Below, piece after piece: positions 24,482 to 35,779 of a stretch of 64,000 bases of DNA; the stretch's first letter is position 1, and every line of letters starts with the position of its first letter. Location of the stretch: assembly GCA_902806565.1 (NCBI GenBank), contig CADCXA010000006.1:1240001-1304000 (forward strand), written 5' to 3'. Source of the DNA: Hypoxylon rubiginosum (Eukaryota > Ascomycota > Sordariomycetes > Xylariales > Hypoxylaceae). The notes under the pieces are model-generated. The model was not told the DNA's origin, made no database searches, and was given only the letters and a program-made list of their open reading frames with translations. The translations under genes were made by a program, and so were the position numbers.

Positions 24482-25577
24482 ATGTTGCTCGCCCAACTCA
24501 GAAGAGTCTTACTGCCAGCCTCTCATAATCTCTCTAGGACTAGCAACAGTCTATCAAAGCGCACAATCGTGTACTTTCCGGGATCGGGGCTTCCGCCTGT
24601 CCCGATATTGAGGCCGACCGTGTGGGCTCTCGCTGCCACGGCGACCATCTACATCGGATGCGCCGCTTACGACGTTCGTCGAGATGTTCGGGACGCCAAG
24701 AGGAGAGGGGCATTCAAGGACGGGAGCGTGAGCTCATACGAAGACCTAGAAGACGCCAAACATCGAAAATATAACTGGCATCTTACATCCCATCGAAATT
24801 CGACGTCAAAATGGGAGCTACCGGGCCAGATAGGAGTAATGCTATCCGGGTACAACGACGCGGAGAAGCTGGTCCTCGGCGCCGTCGCGCTCAACATCGC
24901 CCTCGCTGGGGCAAGCTATTTCGCGCCGGGCCCTCTCATGCAGTATTTCGTCCACATACCCGCCTACAGCCCCAACTATACGCTCTTGACCTCTTCCTTC
25001 GGCCACAGCGGCCTGTTCCATGTCGCAGTGAATTCCCTCGTGATGCTCCAGCTCGGTCCCATTGTCGCAAGCTCTCCTATCTTCGAGGGAAACGGTAGGC
25101 ACTTCGCAGCCTTCTACCTCTCAGCCGGCATTCTCTCAGCACTGGGGGAGCAGCTTGCGACTACACTGCCTACTCCATCGTACCGACTCCGTCGTCTCAC
25201 CATGTCTTTGGGATCCAGTGGCGTAATCATGGCCAGTAAGATTTAACCCCATTGTCAATCCTTTTTCGAATATAGGTCTGATTACTAACTGTGGCGCCGC
25301 AGTGCTGGGAGTTTATGTCACGACGGAGCCAGATATGATGGTCAACACCATATTTCCTCTCGGATCTTATCCCTTGCGGCATATAGTAGCGGTTATGGCT
25401 ACGTTCCACTTGATCGGGCTCCTCGCCAGAATCCCTTATCTGCATTTCGCACACGCCCAACATCTGGCGGGACTAGGCATGGGGATCGCGTACTCCTATT
25501 ACGAAGGGGAGAAATACGTCTGGCGACCCTCTCGCAGGTTTGCGTTTAACTGCATGAAGCGTCTGAATATTGTTTAA
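24482..25577 (+). CDS. Rhomboid intramembrane serine protease (mitochondrial Pcp1/PARL-like)
   Basis: Two exons (24482-25235, 25303-25577; 67-bp intron) give 342 residues. The N-terminus (RRVLLPASHNLSRTSNSLSKR) is basic and Ser-rich, like a mitochondrial presequence. One TM helix at about 45-60 precedes the six-TM rhomboid core. GHSGLFHVAVN supplies the His/Asn of TM2 (H180, N184); SLGSSG supplies the catalytic Ser (S246); FAHAQHLAGLG supplies the catalytic His (H305). Extra N-terminal helix plus presequence is the PARL/Pcp1 plan. Such enzymes cleave membrane proteins in the inner mitochondrial membrane, such as dynamin-like Mgm1. Localisation is inferred from sequence. Confidence 0.9.
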
Positions 25578-25922
25578 GGACCCCCGGAACCAGTGCAGGA
25601 GTCATATTGCGTCGTGTACAACTAGAATGGCGGCCAGCATGTGTGTTATTGCCACACTGAATTACTACAAGGTTCAGGTACGACGATTGGCTTATGGATG
25701 CCTGATGACATATGAATGAGACTTAAGCTACAGGTGAGCAGTGAGTTGCCAGTTGCAGGGGATTGAATGCCCTGTTTTTCATGCCAACGGGCCATGCTAA
25801 GTAAGTTTCAAAAGGCACAGCTTTACCGTAACTCCTTTGGCCCGCACTGACAACAGCTTTGTTCACGAGCAAGAAGGCATTAACATACGGCTCTGCACAG
25901 CGGTTGTACGACGTGTCGTCGC
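25578..25922. other. Short intergenic region
   Basis: Between the rhomboid gene and a frameshifted open frame on the minus strand. Nothing recognised. Confidence 0.35.
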
Positions 25923-26343
25923 CTAGATAGTAGTCGTCGATAGAGGTACCCTTGGTCCATTCGTGAACTCGACCGAGTAGTGCGTTTGTCTGGTGGCCAT
26001 GTTATTGTCGCTATGAATCTTCTGGAGCGCCTGCGCGTGGCCGCCATTCTCCTCGCGCGGGATCAGGCGCAGCACAGGGACGTTGGACGAGCCGGTTCGG
26101 ATTTCCGGACCCCCCCCCCCCAATCTCGCGCAGGCCGGCCTCGATGCCGGCTCGGTAATGCTCGCGCGACACGGCGCGCTGTGCCTCGCCGCCCCGCTCC
26201 ACAGTGGTGTCGAGAGCAAGGTCGAGTGTCGCCGCAACGAGGTCATCCCACCGCTCTAGCACGTCATTGGGGGGGCACGTTGATGATTCGTCGGGGAAGT
26301 CAGTGGCCAGGCTGTTCGAGGCACGAGACGCACAGCTTGGTTA
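25923..26343 (-). pseudogene. Frameshifted ORF of unknown family, split at a 12-C homopolymer
   Basis: On the minus strand a frame is open from about 26343, through LERWDDLVAATLDLALDT, to GIEAGLREIGGGG at the homopolymer (plus-strand 26110-26121, twelve C). After it the protein-like reading continues in another frame, with PEIRTGSSNVPVLRLIPREE, to a stop at 25923. A one-base shorter run would join both parts. So this is either a sequencing or assembly slip in the run or a real frameshift. I do not recognise the family, and no upstream exon was found beyond a stop near 26345. It could be the tail of a larger decayed gene. Confidence 0.4.
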
Positions 26344-26523
26344 TCCCATATTTACATCGGTTACAGTAGCTACTTGGGCACGTAAATGGTGGGCACCGAG
26401 CAGTCATGACCCACGCAAGGGCGCGAATGTTTTTTGGACGCCAACGCATAGCCTAAGCTACGTAGGTAAGGCTGCTAATGTACTGTACCACGACGGCCCT
26501 CTTTCCGCAGTCGGGAAGAAAGA

Positions 26524-27692
26524 TTACTCGTGCAGACCGATCAGCTGCAGGCTGACGTCCCAGAGCTTCTTCTCCGTAGGGGGGTCAAAGGCCTGCGCCG
26601 CGTAGCCGGCATCGTAGTACACGGCATCGGGCGGCGTAAGCTCTCCTTCCGCCACCTCGTCCAGATACACGCCTCCCCTGCCTTCCCACTCCTTCGCCAC
26701 GGCGCCCCAGACCGTCGTCGCCGCGCCTTGGGCGGGCGACTTCGACATGGAAACGAACGCCGGGTCATCTTTGAGGTACTGCACAGAAGAGAGGTGCCGC
26801 GCCAGCGGGGTGAAGATGCCGCCCGGGTGGAGGCTCATCGCCCGCAGATTCCGGGCCTGGTAGCGCCGGTCGACCTCGTTGGCGAAGTGGATGTTGGCCA
26901 GCTTCGACTGGGCGTAGGCGGCCCCCGGGTTATACTCGGTCTTCTCGAACATGAGGTCGTCGAAGTTGATGCTGCCGGATCGGTGGGCGCTTGAGGACAC
27001 CGAGATTACGCGGGAGTTGAAGGACGGGCTGGCGGATGCCAGGAGCGCGTCCTTTAGTAGGTGGAACAGGAGGAAGTGACCTTCGAACGCAATGTTAGCT
27101 GCAGGTCAAAGGGAAGGGGGAAAGGGGAGGGGGAAGCGATCCAATGGGTTGCGCCATACCCAAGTGGTTGGTGCCAAACTGCAACTCGAAGCCATCTTGC
27201 GTTTTGCCCTCAGGGCAGGCCATGATACCTAGAGAAAAGAAAATCAGTAAGTAAAACTCCAACATAAGACTTCCCCTTGAGTCATGAATACGGACCGGCG
27301 TTATTGATCAGGATATTGAGCTTATTTCCGCTCTTACGAAGAAACTCGCTGGCAGCTTTTCGAACGCTTTCCAGGGAGCCTAGGTCCATCTGGACATAGT
27401 CGACCTTTCCAGGCTTGCCATCGGCCAATATGTCTTTGACAATCTCCTGCCCTTTGGCATCGTCTCGCGCCGTGATATACACGTCGGCGCCGGTGAGATG
27501 AATAGCTTTGGCAGTCTCCGGCCCGAGCCCGCCGGGCGAGCAGCCCGTCACGAGAACCACGCGGCCAGCCCACTCGGGACTGTCCACCAGGCCTTGGTCT
27601 TGGATGATCTGGGCAGCCGTGGGACGAGCATCCCCTGGACCCTTCTGGTTCTTGGGCTCGTGCAGTTCGGCATATGGTGCGAGTCGTGCCAT
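26524..27692 (-). CDS. Short-chain dehydrogenase/reductase
   Basis: Three exons (27692-27296, 27228-27160, 27080-26524) with introns of 67 and 79 bp encode 340 residues. The cofactor motif is VVLVTGCSPGGLGPETA (T49, G50 and following), then NNAG made across the first splice, NHLGHFLLFHLL made across the second splice, SSSAHRSG, and the catalytic YAQSK. This is the classical SDR layout of the retinol dehydrogenase/WW-domain oxidoreductase-like group in fungi, NADP(H)-dependent redox of alcohols or ketones. It is divergent from the SnoaL-like gene about 1 kb away and could belong to the terpene cluster, but such SDRs are common everywhere. Confidence 0.92.
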
Positions 27693-28665
27693 CGTTGCGG
27701 TGGTGCTGGGATGAGATGGGTTTGTGTGAGTGACCTGGAAGTGTGATGTTCTCTAGATGCCTTTAAGCCAGACATGGTACGGAAGAGACAAGGTGACGGG
27801 TGGATGGGTGAGAGAGCTGCTAAAATTCCGTGCTGCCTACATTCCCATTAATCAGCATTCGGAGACTTTGTATTCAGAATCGGCCTCCGGGACAATTCAG
27901 CTTATCATTTCAGCTTGTCTTTGCTTTTGTGCTACCTTGGCTGCCTTAGTCGCATGCTTTGTGTAACTTTCCCTCTCCCCCTAGGATTCCCAGTAGAGGG
28001 GAACATCCCCGCTTATGCGGCTGCATGTCTTCCGCTGAATCCCTGCAAACACGAGATCTCTGATCGTGCGTGATCCCTGCTACGGTACCAGGTGCTGTAC
28101 AGGACAAGTGATGTGATAGGAGGAAGGTATAGAATAGAGAGGGGGTAAACGTAGCAAAGTGGGGTACAGGATGATATAACGGTACAGATATCACTTCGGT
28201 GAACCACAAACTGAGAATACATATAAGTAAGCATGGTCCGCTTGGCGGAATGCGTTGTCGATGAGCAATCCGGGAGGCCAAACTAGCCATACATATAGCG
28301 ACAGGGCATCACTTTGCGAGCAGGGTCTGGTCATCATCAGGAATTTGGTTGGTAGGATCTCAAGTTTGTGAATGTGAAGGTAGCTCACTCTCTGATTCGT
28401 GGCGTCGTTCGATTCTTGGCTACTTAGGTACCTTATACCGTATAGAATGTGAAGATGCTAGCCTTTCCCTCGTCAATTTCTCTGCGTACCTTTGTCTCGT
28501 CCCCCCTCACTCGATCTTGACCGCCCTTCCTTGTAGGCATAGCCAGGTACCTGATTTGATGTACCCGTGCCGTTCGCCAGCCTACCCCTTTATTTCGGAT
28601 TCAACTTGTGCCGCCCGTTAAGCAGCACCCTGAATCTATGCTGCCCTTCCATATTGAAAATAACT
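27693..28665. other. Divergent promoter region between SDR and SnoaL-like gene
   Basis: No supported coding sequence. A TACTTAGGTACCTTA palindrome-like word lies near 28420. May hold the promoters of both neighbours. Confidence 0.4.
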
Positions 28666-29145
28666 ATGGCTACGACCGAACAGGCTCTCATCGCTGATCT
28701 CCAGCGTCGACTCCAGAGGCTCGAAGACAAAGAGGCCATCGTCGCGCTTTTGCACCGGTACTGCCGACTCGCCGACAATCACCAATGGGACCAGTACGCG
28801 TCCTGCTTCGTTGCGGGCGCCGTCGTCCAGTTCAACGACTGGGACGGGGTGGTCGGCCGTGAGAACATAGCCGCCCTCATCAGCAGCGCAGAGGAGCGGT
28901 TCCAAGGCCAGCAGCACTCGCTAACCAACATCGAGCTGAGCATCGACAGCGACCAGGCTACCGGGACTTGCTACCTGTGGTTTGCCGCCACATTGGACAC
29001 ATCCAAGCCGCATGAATATCATGGTTTTGGCGGGCCCTATGAACTGCGGTTCCGCCGCACCGACGGGGGATGGAAGATTGAGACGCTGAAACTCAGGAAG
29101 ATATGGGCGCAGAATCCAGATACGGAAGGTGTATTTGGGGGGTAA
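28666..29145 (+). CDS. SnoaL-like (NTF2-fold) protein
   Basis: Single exon, 159 residues, starting at the ATG of MATTEQALIADLQRR. The longer open frame upstream begins without a good start context and has no conserved residues. ALLHRYCRLADNHQWDQYASCF, then GVVGRENIAALI and QHSLTNIELSID, then GGWKIETLKLRK are the ordered elements of the SnoaL_4 domain, an alpha+beta barrel. Members include polyketide cyclases, terpenoid and aromatic ring-modifying enzymes and non-catalytic dimers. In this setting, next to an FAD oxidase and terpene enzymes, a role in tailoring (isomerisation, dehydration or cyclisation) is plausible but unproved. Confidence 0.88.
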   Translation: MATTEQALIADLQRRLQRLEDKEAIVALLHRYCRLADNHQWDQYASCFVAGAVVQFNDWDGVVGRENIAALISSAEERFQGQQHSLTNIELSIDSDQATGTCYLWFAATLDTSKPHEYHGFGGPYELRFRRTDGGWKIETLKLRKIWAQNPDTEGVFGG

Positions 29146-29232
29146 CTCGTCAGGCTCGCGTGGGACACATGAATATTCGTTCCAGATGGTTATCGGAGAA
29201 GATAGAGGCGCAGCAGTAAACATGACGGTACT

Positions 29233-29454
29233 TTAGGTAGGGGCAGTCAGCTGAGTATTCCGTTTCGTAGGCCATAGAAAAGCCACCAATATTATAGCGA
29301 ACGCCACAATACCGTATACCACGCTCTCCCCCTTGTATATGGCCTCGAGGATCCATCTCGGTACGGCTTCGTACAAGGTGCTGACTGTGATGGCGACTCC
29401 GAGCTGAAGGCCTGTAATCATAGATAGCGAGCCTAAAATAGCTTTCAACACCAC
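29233..29454 (-). CDS. Possible small two-TM membrane protein, doubtful
   Basis: A 73-codon frame with two hydrophobic stretches (SMITGLQLGVAITVSTLY and VVYGIVAFAIILVAFLW) ending in a Lys/Arg motif. It sits between the SnoaL-like gene and the FAD oxidase on the opposite strand. There is no homologue I can name and it may be a chance frame in the promoter region of the oxidase. Confidence 0.25.
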   Translation of the reverse strand: MVLKAILGSLSMITGLQLGVAITVSTLYEAVPRWILEAIYKGESVVYGIVAFAIILVAFLWPTKRNTQLTAPT

Positions 29455-29601
29455 ACCACCCCTAATATTGTGATCCTTCGCGCTTCTCCGAGAACCCCTA
29501 AACGCTAGCGGTCAAGTATAAAAACACACGATGTATCCCGGCTTGTACGCATCACAGAGCCCAAGACTAGGCCTCGAACCAAAACAAACCAAAAAAAGGG
29601 G

Positions 29602-31419
29602 ATGATGGTATCCCGTTTTAGCCTGCTGGCCCTGAGCCTAGCGCTGTTGCAACCCCTGGTGGCTGGCTTGGTTGTGCCTCGCTACTTTAAACCTCACCCT
29701 TTTACGCGCCGCAGCCTGTCTGTACAGAAAGTGCAGGAAGAGCTAGGCGCCATTGTATCTTCCGGGTCGACCATTTTCGGGCCAGAAGATCCTCGGTTCG
29801 CGGAAGCGACTGAACGTCACAGCACGCATGCTGTCCCCATCATTGAAGTCGTCGTGGTGCCAGAAATCGAAAGCGATGTTTCGGTGATCGTGCGTGTCCC
29901 CCCTCTCTCTATATATTGACGTCTGAACGGAATTGTTAATTGACAAGAGAATGATAGGTGGAGTATTGCAATGACAATAGCATCGACTTTATGGCGGTCA
30001 ATCGGGCCCACGCCCGGACGTATACCGTCGGGGCCTTTGATGGCTTGATGATTGACCTGGGCCAGCTTCTGGGTATTGAGATGCAGCCGGACGAGAAATC
30101 GGCTTGGTTCCAAGGCGGAACGTACGATGGCCTAGTCATGGACTACCTGTGGGAAAGGGGCTTCGTTGCTAGTAAGCCACCCTACACCCCCGTCCTACGT
30201 TACGGAAGGTCGGATTGCTAACTCACATTACAATGAAAGCTACCGGGAGCTGCGACTGTGTGGGTATGATGGGGCCCGGCCTCGGGGGTGGCCACGGTCG
30301 CCACGAAGGCTTATATGGTCTAATCAGCGACAACCTCGTCAACCTCAATGTCGTGCTGGCTAACGGCACGGCCATACGAGTCAACGAGACTAGCCATGCC
30401 GACTTGTTCTGGGGTATGAAAGGTGCCGGGCACAACTTCGGCATCGTCACGAGTTTCGAGCTCAAGATCCACCCGCGGGAGGTAGACGTATGGCACTATC
30501 ACAATTACATTTGGACCGAGGACAAGCTGGAGCAGCTCTTCGAAGAAGCGAATAAACTCCATGCCGATGGCAACACGCCGGTGAATATGGCCTTGAATGT
30601 GGCTACGTTCGTGCTGAATCAGTCTATCAGCGAAACGGAGGTATGTCCAGTTCTCGGTTACCTACGGCTCGCGTTCGCACGGATCTCTCCTAACTCTCAA
30701 GCAGGTTGTCATCTTCTGGACTTTTGCCTATCGTGGCCCTGCAGAGGAGGCTGAGGCAATTCTTGCCCCGTTCAACCAGATCGAAGCGGCCTACGACGAG
30801 AGCGGAGATGTTCCCTACCCCGGCATTTCCGACATTCAGGGGACCTCCCTTGATAGTGCGAATTGCGCCCTCAACCACGAATGGGTCATGTCCACCTCCG
30901 GGGTGAAGGTCTACAACGTCACCGCGACACGGGAGGTATACCAGTTATACCAACAGTATCTTGACCGGTACCCGCAGCTCTCAAATTCCTACGTCGCACA
31001 TGAAGGCTACTCCAACGCCGCCGTGCGCAGCTTCCGAGCTGAAGACTCCGCCTTTCCTTTCCGGGAGTATAATCATCTCTTGTACGTTACGCTCCCCCCA
31101 CGCTCTCCAACTCCAGAACAGCGTAAAATTAACATAGGAGCTTAGGGCTTTTGGCGCCGAGGTCCCCCCCGGATTCCGCGACAACTTGACATCCATCGCC
31201 CGGAAGTTGGCCGACGACGTCAGTGCGCTCTGGAACGCTGGCCAGCCGGGCGTTCCACCCTCCAACTACGTCAACTATGCGACGGGGTTTGAACCTTTGC
31301 CGTCGATTTACGGATACGAGCCGTGGCGACTAGAGAGGCTTGTGGGCCTCAAGAACAGGTATGATCCGCATAATCGATTCCGGTTTTACAACCCCATCGT
31401 CCAGAACAATGGTTCTTAG
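29602..31419 (+). CDS. Secreted BBE-type FAD-linked oxidase
   Basis: Five exons: 29602-29889, 29958-30171, 30240-30640, 30705-31081, 31146-31419, all GT-AG (64-68 bp introns), giving 517 residues. Residues 1-22 form a signal peptide. The FAD_binding_4 (PCMH) domain shows [24 protein letters not shown], whose His aligns with the flavin-linking His of the RSGGH motif, and [26 protein letters not shown] just before this could hold the second, cysteinyl flavin link. The C-terminal YVNYATGFE...[14 protein letters not shown] is the BBE (berberine bridge enzyme) tail. Such enzymes perform two-electron oxidations of alcohols or ring closures, often in metabolite clusters. It is 0.46 kb after the SnoaL-like gene in the same direction. 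Confidence 0.93.
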
Positions 31420-31949
31420 GCGGTGGTCAGCTGGGGTTAGTCGGTGCCTTGCTTACCTAGGTACGTGGGTGTATCGGGTATTTTGTTATTCGGTGTAGTT
31501 TAACCGCCAATGGACTGTTCTGCGTGGATGGCACCAATCTGGAGAGGATTTGGTATTAGAATTAGAACATACCTTCTTCAAGCACTTATAGCTACTGTTT
31601 AGACTTAGATAGATAATTCATCTAGGAGCTATGATATTCCACCCATCCTCCTCCGATCAGCTCTTGCAAAAAGCCTTGTTGTTAACTCTATTAAAAATGA
31701 AGAGTACATCAAGCCCTACTCTTAGACCTAGGTGCTCGGGCAAAGGAACGTATAGGGTAGAAACGAATGTAATAGATGTCTGTCTAAGTTCTAGCTACCA
31801 GGTAGGTATATAGTGTGTAACCGAGTGATCTATAAAACTAAAGGCTCGACGTAAGGCACCACCCCTTATTGCAGCACCTGCCTAACTTATATCACAAATA
31901 TCTAGATATGTACCTATTCATCACATGAAGTAACCCTAGCGCCCCTTTG
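31420..31949. other. Convergent 3' region between FAD oxidase and terpene synthase
   Basis: Holds both gene ends. CCTAGGTA-type words at about 31456 and 31726. No gene. Confidence 0.4.
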
Positions 31950-34225
31950 TCAGTAGGTAGCCTCGGGCTGAGGAGGTACACTGCAGCCCAAAAACGGAGG
32001 CTTCATCAGCACGTCAAGTTCCCTCGACTGGCGGATCATGTCTGCCTTGGGCCCAAAATAACGTCCGGTGCGAAAGCTGCTCGACGTGTTAGTATTCCAC
32101 ACTATGATACTAGGGTAAACACCTCTCCTTACCTCCAGCTAAGATTTGCTTGGACAATGTTTTGGAGGCCCTGGATGTATTGCTGGACCTGAGCATCGAC
32201 CTTCTCACCCCAGGAAGGAAGCGACTTGACTGCTTCCTCCCACTGATCGAAACGCGCGTGGACCAGGAACGCGACCTCGTCAAATGCCTTTTGGGCCGAT
32301 GCGCCCGCCATCCGGCATACGGCAACCGTGTTGAACGGGCAGTTTTCACTCTGCCACAGTTTTAGTTACACATACCAAACGCAATTGAGAGTTCTTGTGT
32401 ACCTCTTCTTTTTGATACGACAAGATGTCGTTCATTCTAGAAACCTTGCATCAATAAGGCGCATCGACTGATCATCAGGGGGGCGGCGCTTACAGCGTGA
32501 CAAACTCGGCACCCAAGTTTTCCAAGGTCTGGATGACGGGGTGAAGGAACACCTCATCGGGGATATCCAAGTCGTAGGCAAACTCAATGAGGGGGTACAT
32601 GGGAAAAGCTCCTATCGACATCCGCCGCGTCTCGATCATCTCCAAGACTGTGGGGATTCGGTCTGCCGCATGGTCTTTTACGTGTTGGAGCACACCGGAG
32701 CAGTAAGATTGCATATGTTGGACATACCTCTTCACAGTGCCTACCCCACAGGTTAAGTATGTTGAGACGGAAACCCCTTTCTCAAGGAAAGGTTGACTTA
32801 CTTGGCCGGGAGCCCTGCAAAGGTTTGTTAGCCCCACTTAAAGGCAGCCCCTGAAGGCTTTTTGGGATTCAGCTTACTGCAGCGAGTCGACTGATTGATT
32901 GATTGATTGATTGATTTGTTTAACGTCGAGTATGCGAGACGACTGTGAAGCCCTGAATCGCGACCTCCCTAGGGGTATTAGGACGTGGCAAGCTCTAGTA
33001 TACACTATGATGCCAAACCGTGCCGTATAAGACTCATCATTCCCTGGTCTGCGATCCCTACTCGCGGATTACGGCCAGACCCAAAGCTGTTGCTTTTATA
33101 GTGCGTTGCGTACGGCGAGAGGTAAAAACCTATTCGCTGAATAGGGAAAAACCCTCTCAGCCGCGTACATATATCCTCATCGCCCTTCCACCCCCTCGCG
33201 CCATTCCTTCCCTTGATCTACTTTGCCGTTGTCGTTTTGCCTCGTACCACGGACCTTCTCCGACTTAGCAATGGCTTCGGATTGTCGGCGGCTTGAACGA
33301 GCCGGTAACGGTGTCTCTTAAATCGCCAGTCGTAGCGGCGTTTGGATTCGATTTCCGGGCAGGTATTGAGCTCGTACGTTTGTAATGACTTCCTAAGCAA
33401 TCGAAATGCTCCATTACCCTCCGTACGAGGACGTCGTCGTCGATGCAGATGTTGAATCTCTTGTCGAGAGGGCGGCGTTTTGCAAGGTTTTTAGCAGTGT
33501 TAAGGCCGTGATGGGTTGTCGGTCAGGTTTGTATGGGTGTTGTATGCGCCATTTACTGACCGGCTACCGCCGCACTAACAGTGGGCACCAGGGGAAAAAG
33601 ATGTAGTGGGGAAGTTGCGAGTCGACTGTAGATGCTATCGTGGGTGATAACTACTGGCTCTTCCGAAGACCGGTCGACATCAGGCACCATGATAGACAAC
33701 AGATTGTCAATGATACGCCGCGAGGTGTTCGGATCATTCGTTAATTCTCCTTCGTCAAACACTGTTGGAAGATACAATTAGCAAAAAAGAATACGGCGTT
33801 AGTGGCCGTATCAAGTGCGTACTATCGTCAAAGAGGAAAACCTGCCATGTTTTTCTTCTGTCAGCTAGACGGGGTACGATGGATCCTCCATGCAAACTCA
33901 CCCAGTTACCCCAATCGGACACGATCCTCAACTTTTCCCGCGAAGCATGAGGAACTAAGACGGAACAGAAATAGCTAAAGTCGCAGGCATGGACCCTCTT
34001 TGCCTGCTTCAGCGGAAGACCCATGGTACTGTTCGGTGTGTCAGAGGGTCTCATCCGGGAGAGAACAGAACGACTTTGTTACCTTTGAAGCCAGCCCTCT
34101 GACTCCAGCCGGACGGGTCGGTAGTAAGAGTTTACAACGGGGTCACCGACTAGGAAGCCCCTGAACATGTCTGGCAGGGAGATGGTGACTCTGGGCGAGG
34201 CCGAATCTAACGAAATATCCGGCAT
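31950..34225 (-). CDS. Class I terpene synthase (sesquiterpene synthase-like), interrupted in the middle
   Basis: Exons read on the minus strand: 34225-34083, 34028-33902, 33841-33823, 33761 to about 33580, then after an abnormal gap 32740-32494, 32436-32403, 32350-32133, 32076-31950. The first metal motif is FDDMFDE (residues 95-100 DDMFDE). The second is NDILSYQKEE, the NSE triad that binds the second and third Mg ions. FRTGRYFG near the C-terminus carries the conserved Arg-Tyr pair, and WGEKVDAQVQQYIQGLQN is the usual helix before it. These enzymes ionise and cyclise a prenyl diphosphate in the cytosol. Introns are 49-71 bp except the fourth gap, about 0.84 kb. Either that is one exceptional intron or the gene is broken by an insertion. 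Product unknown. Confidence 0.85.
32740..33577. other. Unexplained 838-bp segment inside the terpene synthase gene
   Basis: Separates the DDMFDE-bearing exons from the NSE-bearing exons. It is bounded by two copies of acagtg (32734-32739 and 33578-33583). It contains a GATT tandem repeat (about 32890-32916) and short open frames on both strands with no recognisable domain. No terminal inverted repeats were visible. See the finding on this segment. Confidence 0.55.
32890..32916. repeat. GATT tandem repeat, about six units
   Basis: Perfect tetranucleotide repeat (gattgattgatt...) inside the unexplained segment of the terpene synthase gene. It is a microsatellite and does not by itself explain the segment. 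Confidence 0.85.
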
Positions 34226-35779
34226 GGTGATGGCGAAGGGAAATGCGGGATCTACGTTCTAGGATGGTTTAACGTCTGGGAAAGGGGGCTTTCAAGATGC
34301 TGTTATGGATAACCTACGGACCTCAAGTTCTCTCGGGAAGTGCCCTACCTTCTCATATAGGGGTTTGGTTTAAAGTCTGATGGCCATAGGAATATTCTCC
34401 TATGAAGTATATGCAAGTCATGTCGGGGCCTAGTCATCGAGGCCTTGGCCTTGACCTAGACCTGGTCCCCCAACTTACAACAAGGCGAATGCAAGCAGTC
34501 ATCCTCAGACAACAAGTCTATATGTCCTACCATAAGGCTCTTGCTTACGTTCTCTATGTCCAACGGCAAAAAGGGTCCATCCGCATCCGTGAAAACATCC
34601 TAGAGCTCTCACTAGGTGTGTGAAGGAAAAATGGAGGATGCTTAGTCCGTAAAGCATCTATAACCTTCGGCGTCTTGGGGGGTAGCGGTAGAAACTCCAC
34701 GCAGACTACGTGTGCCGGAAACATGCAGAGTAACTGTCTAAGCTGCGTAGTATTGTATTGTGAGGTTTCTGATACGGTTTAGATACGATAACACTCCCAT
34801 ACGCTGAAGTGTTCTAGATAGTAAAGCCGGATCTTTGCTTATGGCTTTTCATCAGTATATAAGCGGTGCAGGGGTTCTGATGAGTGGCTTAAAGGCTATG
34901 TTACTTGGCACACCATACAAATCGTACGCAGCGATCGCACTCTCCTTATCTTTGAGCGACAGGTAATATCGTGAATGTTGCAACCACGGCGTTATAGATC
35001 TAATTAACTAGAGGCAAATTGCCATTTCAGATAGTCTATAACCTTGGTACCTACCTAGTAGTTAGATAATGTAATACAGCTTTATAATGCAACCGTTCGA
35101 TTCCGTAGCGTAACATAATATATAACAAGTAGTTCTACTTATCAATCACTATCACGAAGTCAACCATGCCATAGAAAAGCAACTATGTTATTGCAAGAGG
35201 AGCTATGAACCTAAGGAGCTACCAAGTCCTATGTATGTACAGGAGGTCAGGACAAAGGGACCTGTACGCCAAGAGGCCTAGCTCCCAAGCTTATTCCTTC
35301 CTTCATACTCATAAGCTCGTAGCCCCCCTGAGTCTCCTATTCTGTCTGCTTAAATGCGGTGCGCCCCGAGACGCAGTGCGACGCGAGACGCAGTGCGACC
35401 GGAGATACCGTACTGGCTAACATATAACCTTACTGATTGGAATTTACGTACGATAAAACCATAAAAATGGATTATAAGTTTTATTTTTAGCCGGTTTTGT
35501 TATATATACGGCTCCCGTATATAGGACTTCTTTCTTACCTAAGATATCGCATGCCTTTACATTCGGCATTGAGACCGCTACCAACTAAGAAGCTTCTTAC
35601 TAGGTAGGTAGGCTTTGATATCAATTGCTAATATTAGATACCTCCAGGTGGAAGTATTGTTCTATCTAAATCTTGATAGAACGTTCCGAGTTGGTATCGG
35701 AACACGAAGTGGCTAAGGCAAGCGATTGTCTATCACCTTTTACCTCTCTTACCTTACCGGCGCCGATATAAACTTCATT
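34226..35779. other. Divergent promoter region between terpene synthase and first P450
   Basis: No supported gene. A 16-bp direct repeat (cgagacgcagtgcgac) occurs at 35367-35382 and 35384-35399. Shared upstream space suggests possible co-regulation of the synthase and the P450, which is inference. Confidence 0.4.
35367..35399. repeat. Tandem 16-bp direct repeat
   Basis: Two exact copies of cgagacgcagtgcgac with a one-base spacer, in the region between the terpene synthase and the first P450. Could be a replication slip or a paired regulator site. Confidence 0.7.

Noticed and set aside
33406..33606. 66-codon plus-strand frame inside the unexplained terpene synthase segment
   Set aside because: No domain recognised, and it overlaps the opposite-strand synthase exon.
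35095..35104. gttcgattcc, like a tRNA B box
   Set aside because: No matching A box or cloverleaf arms could be drawn around it.
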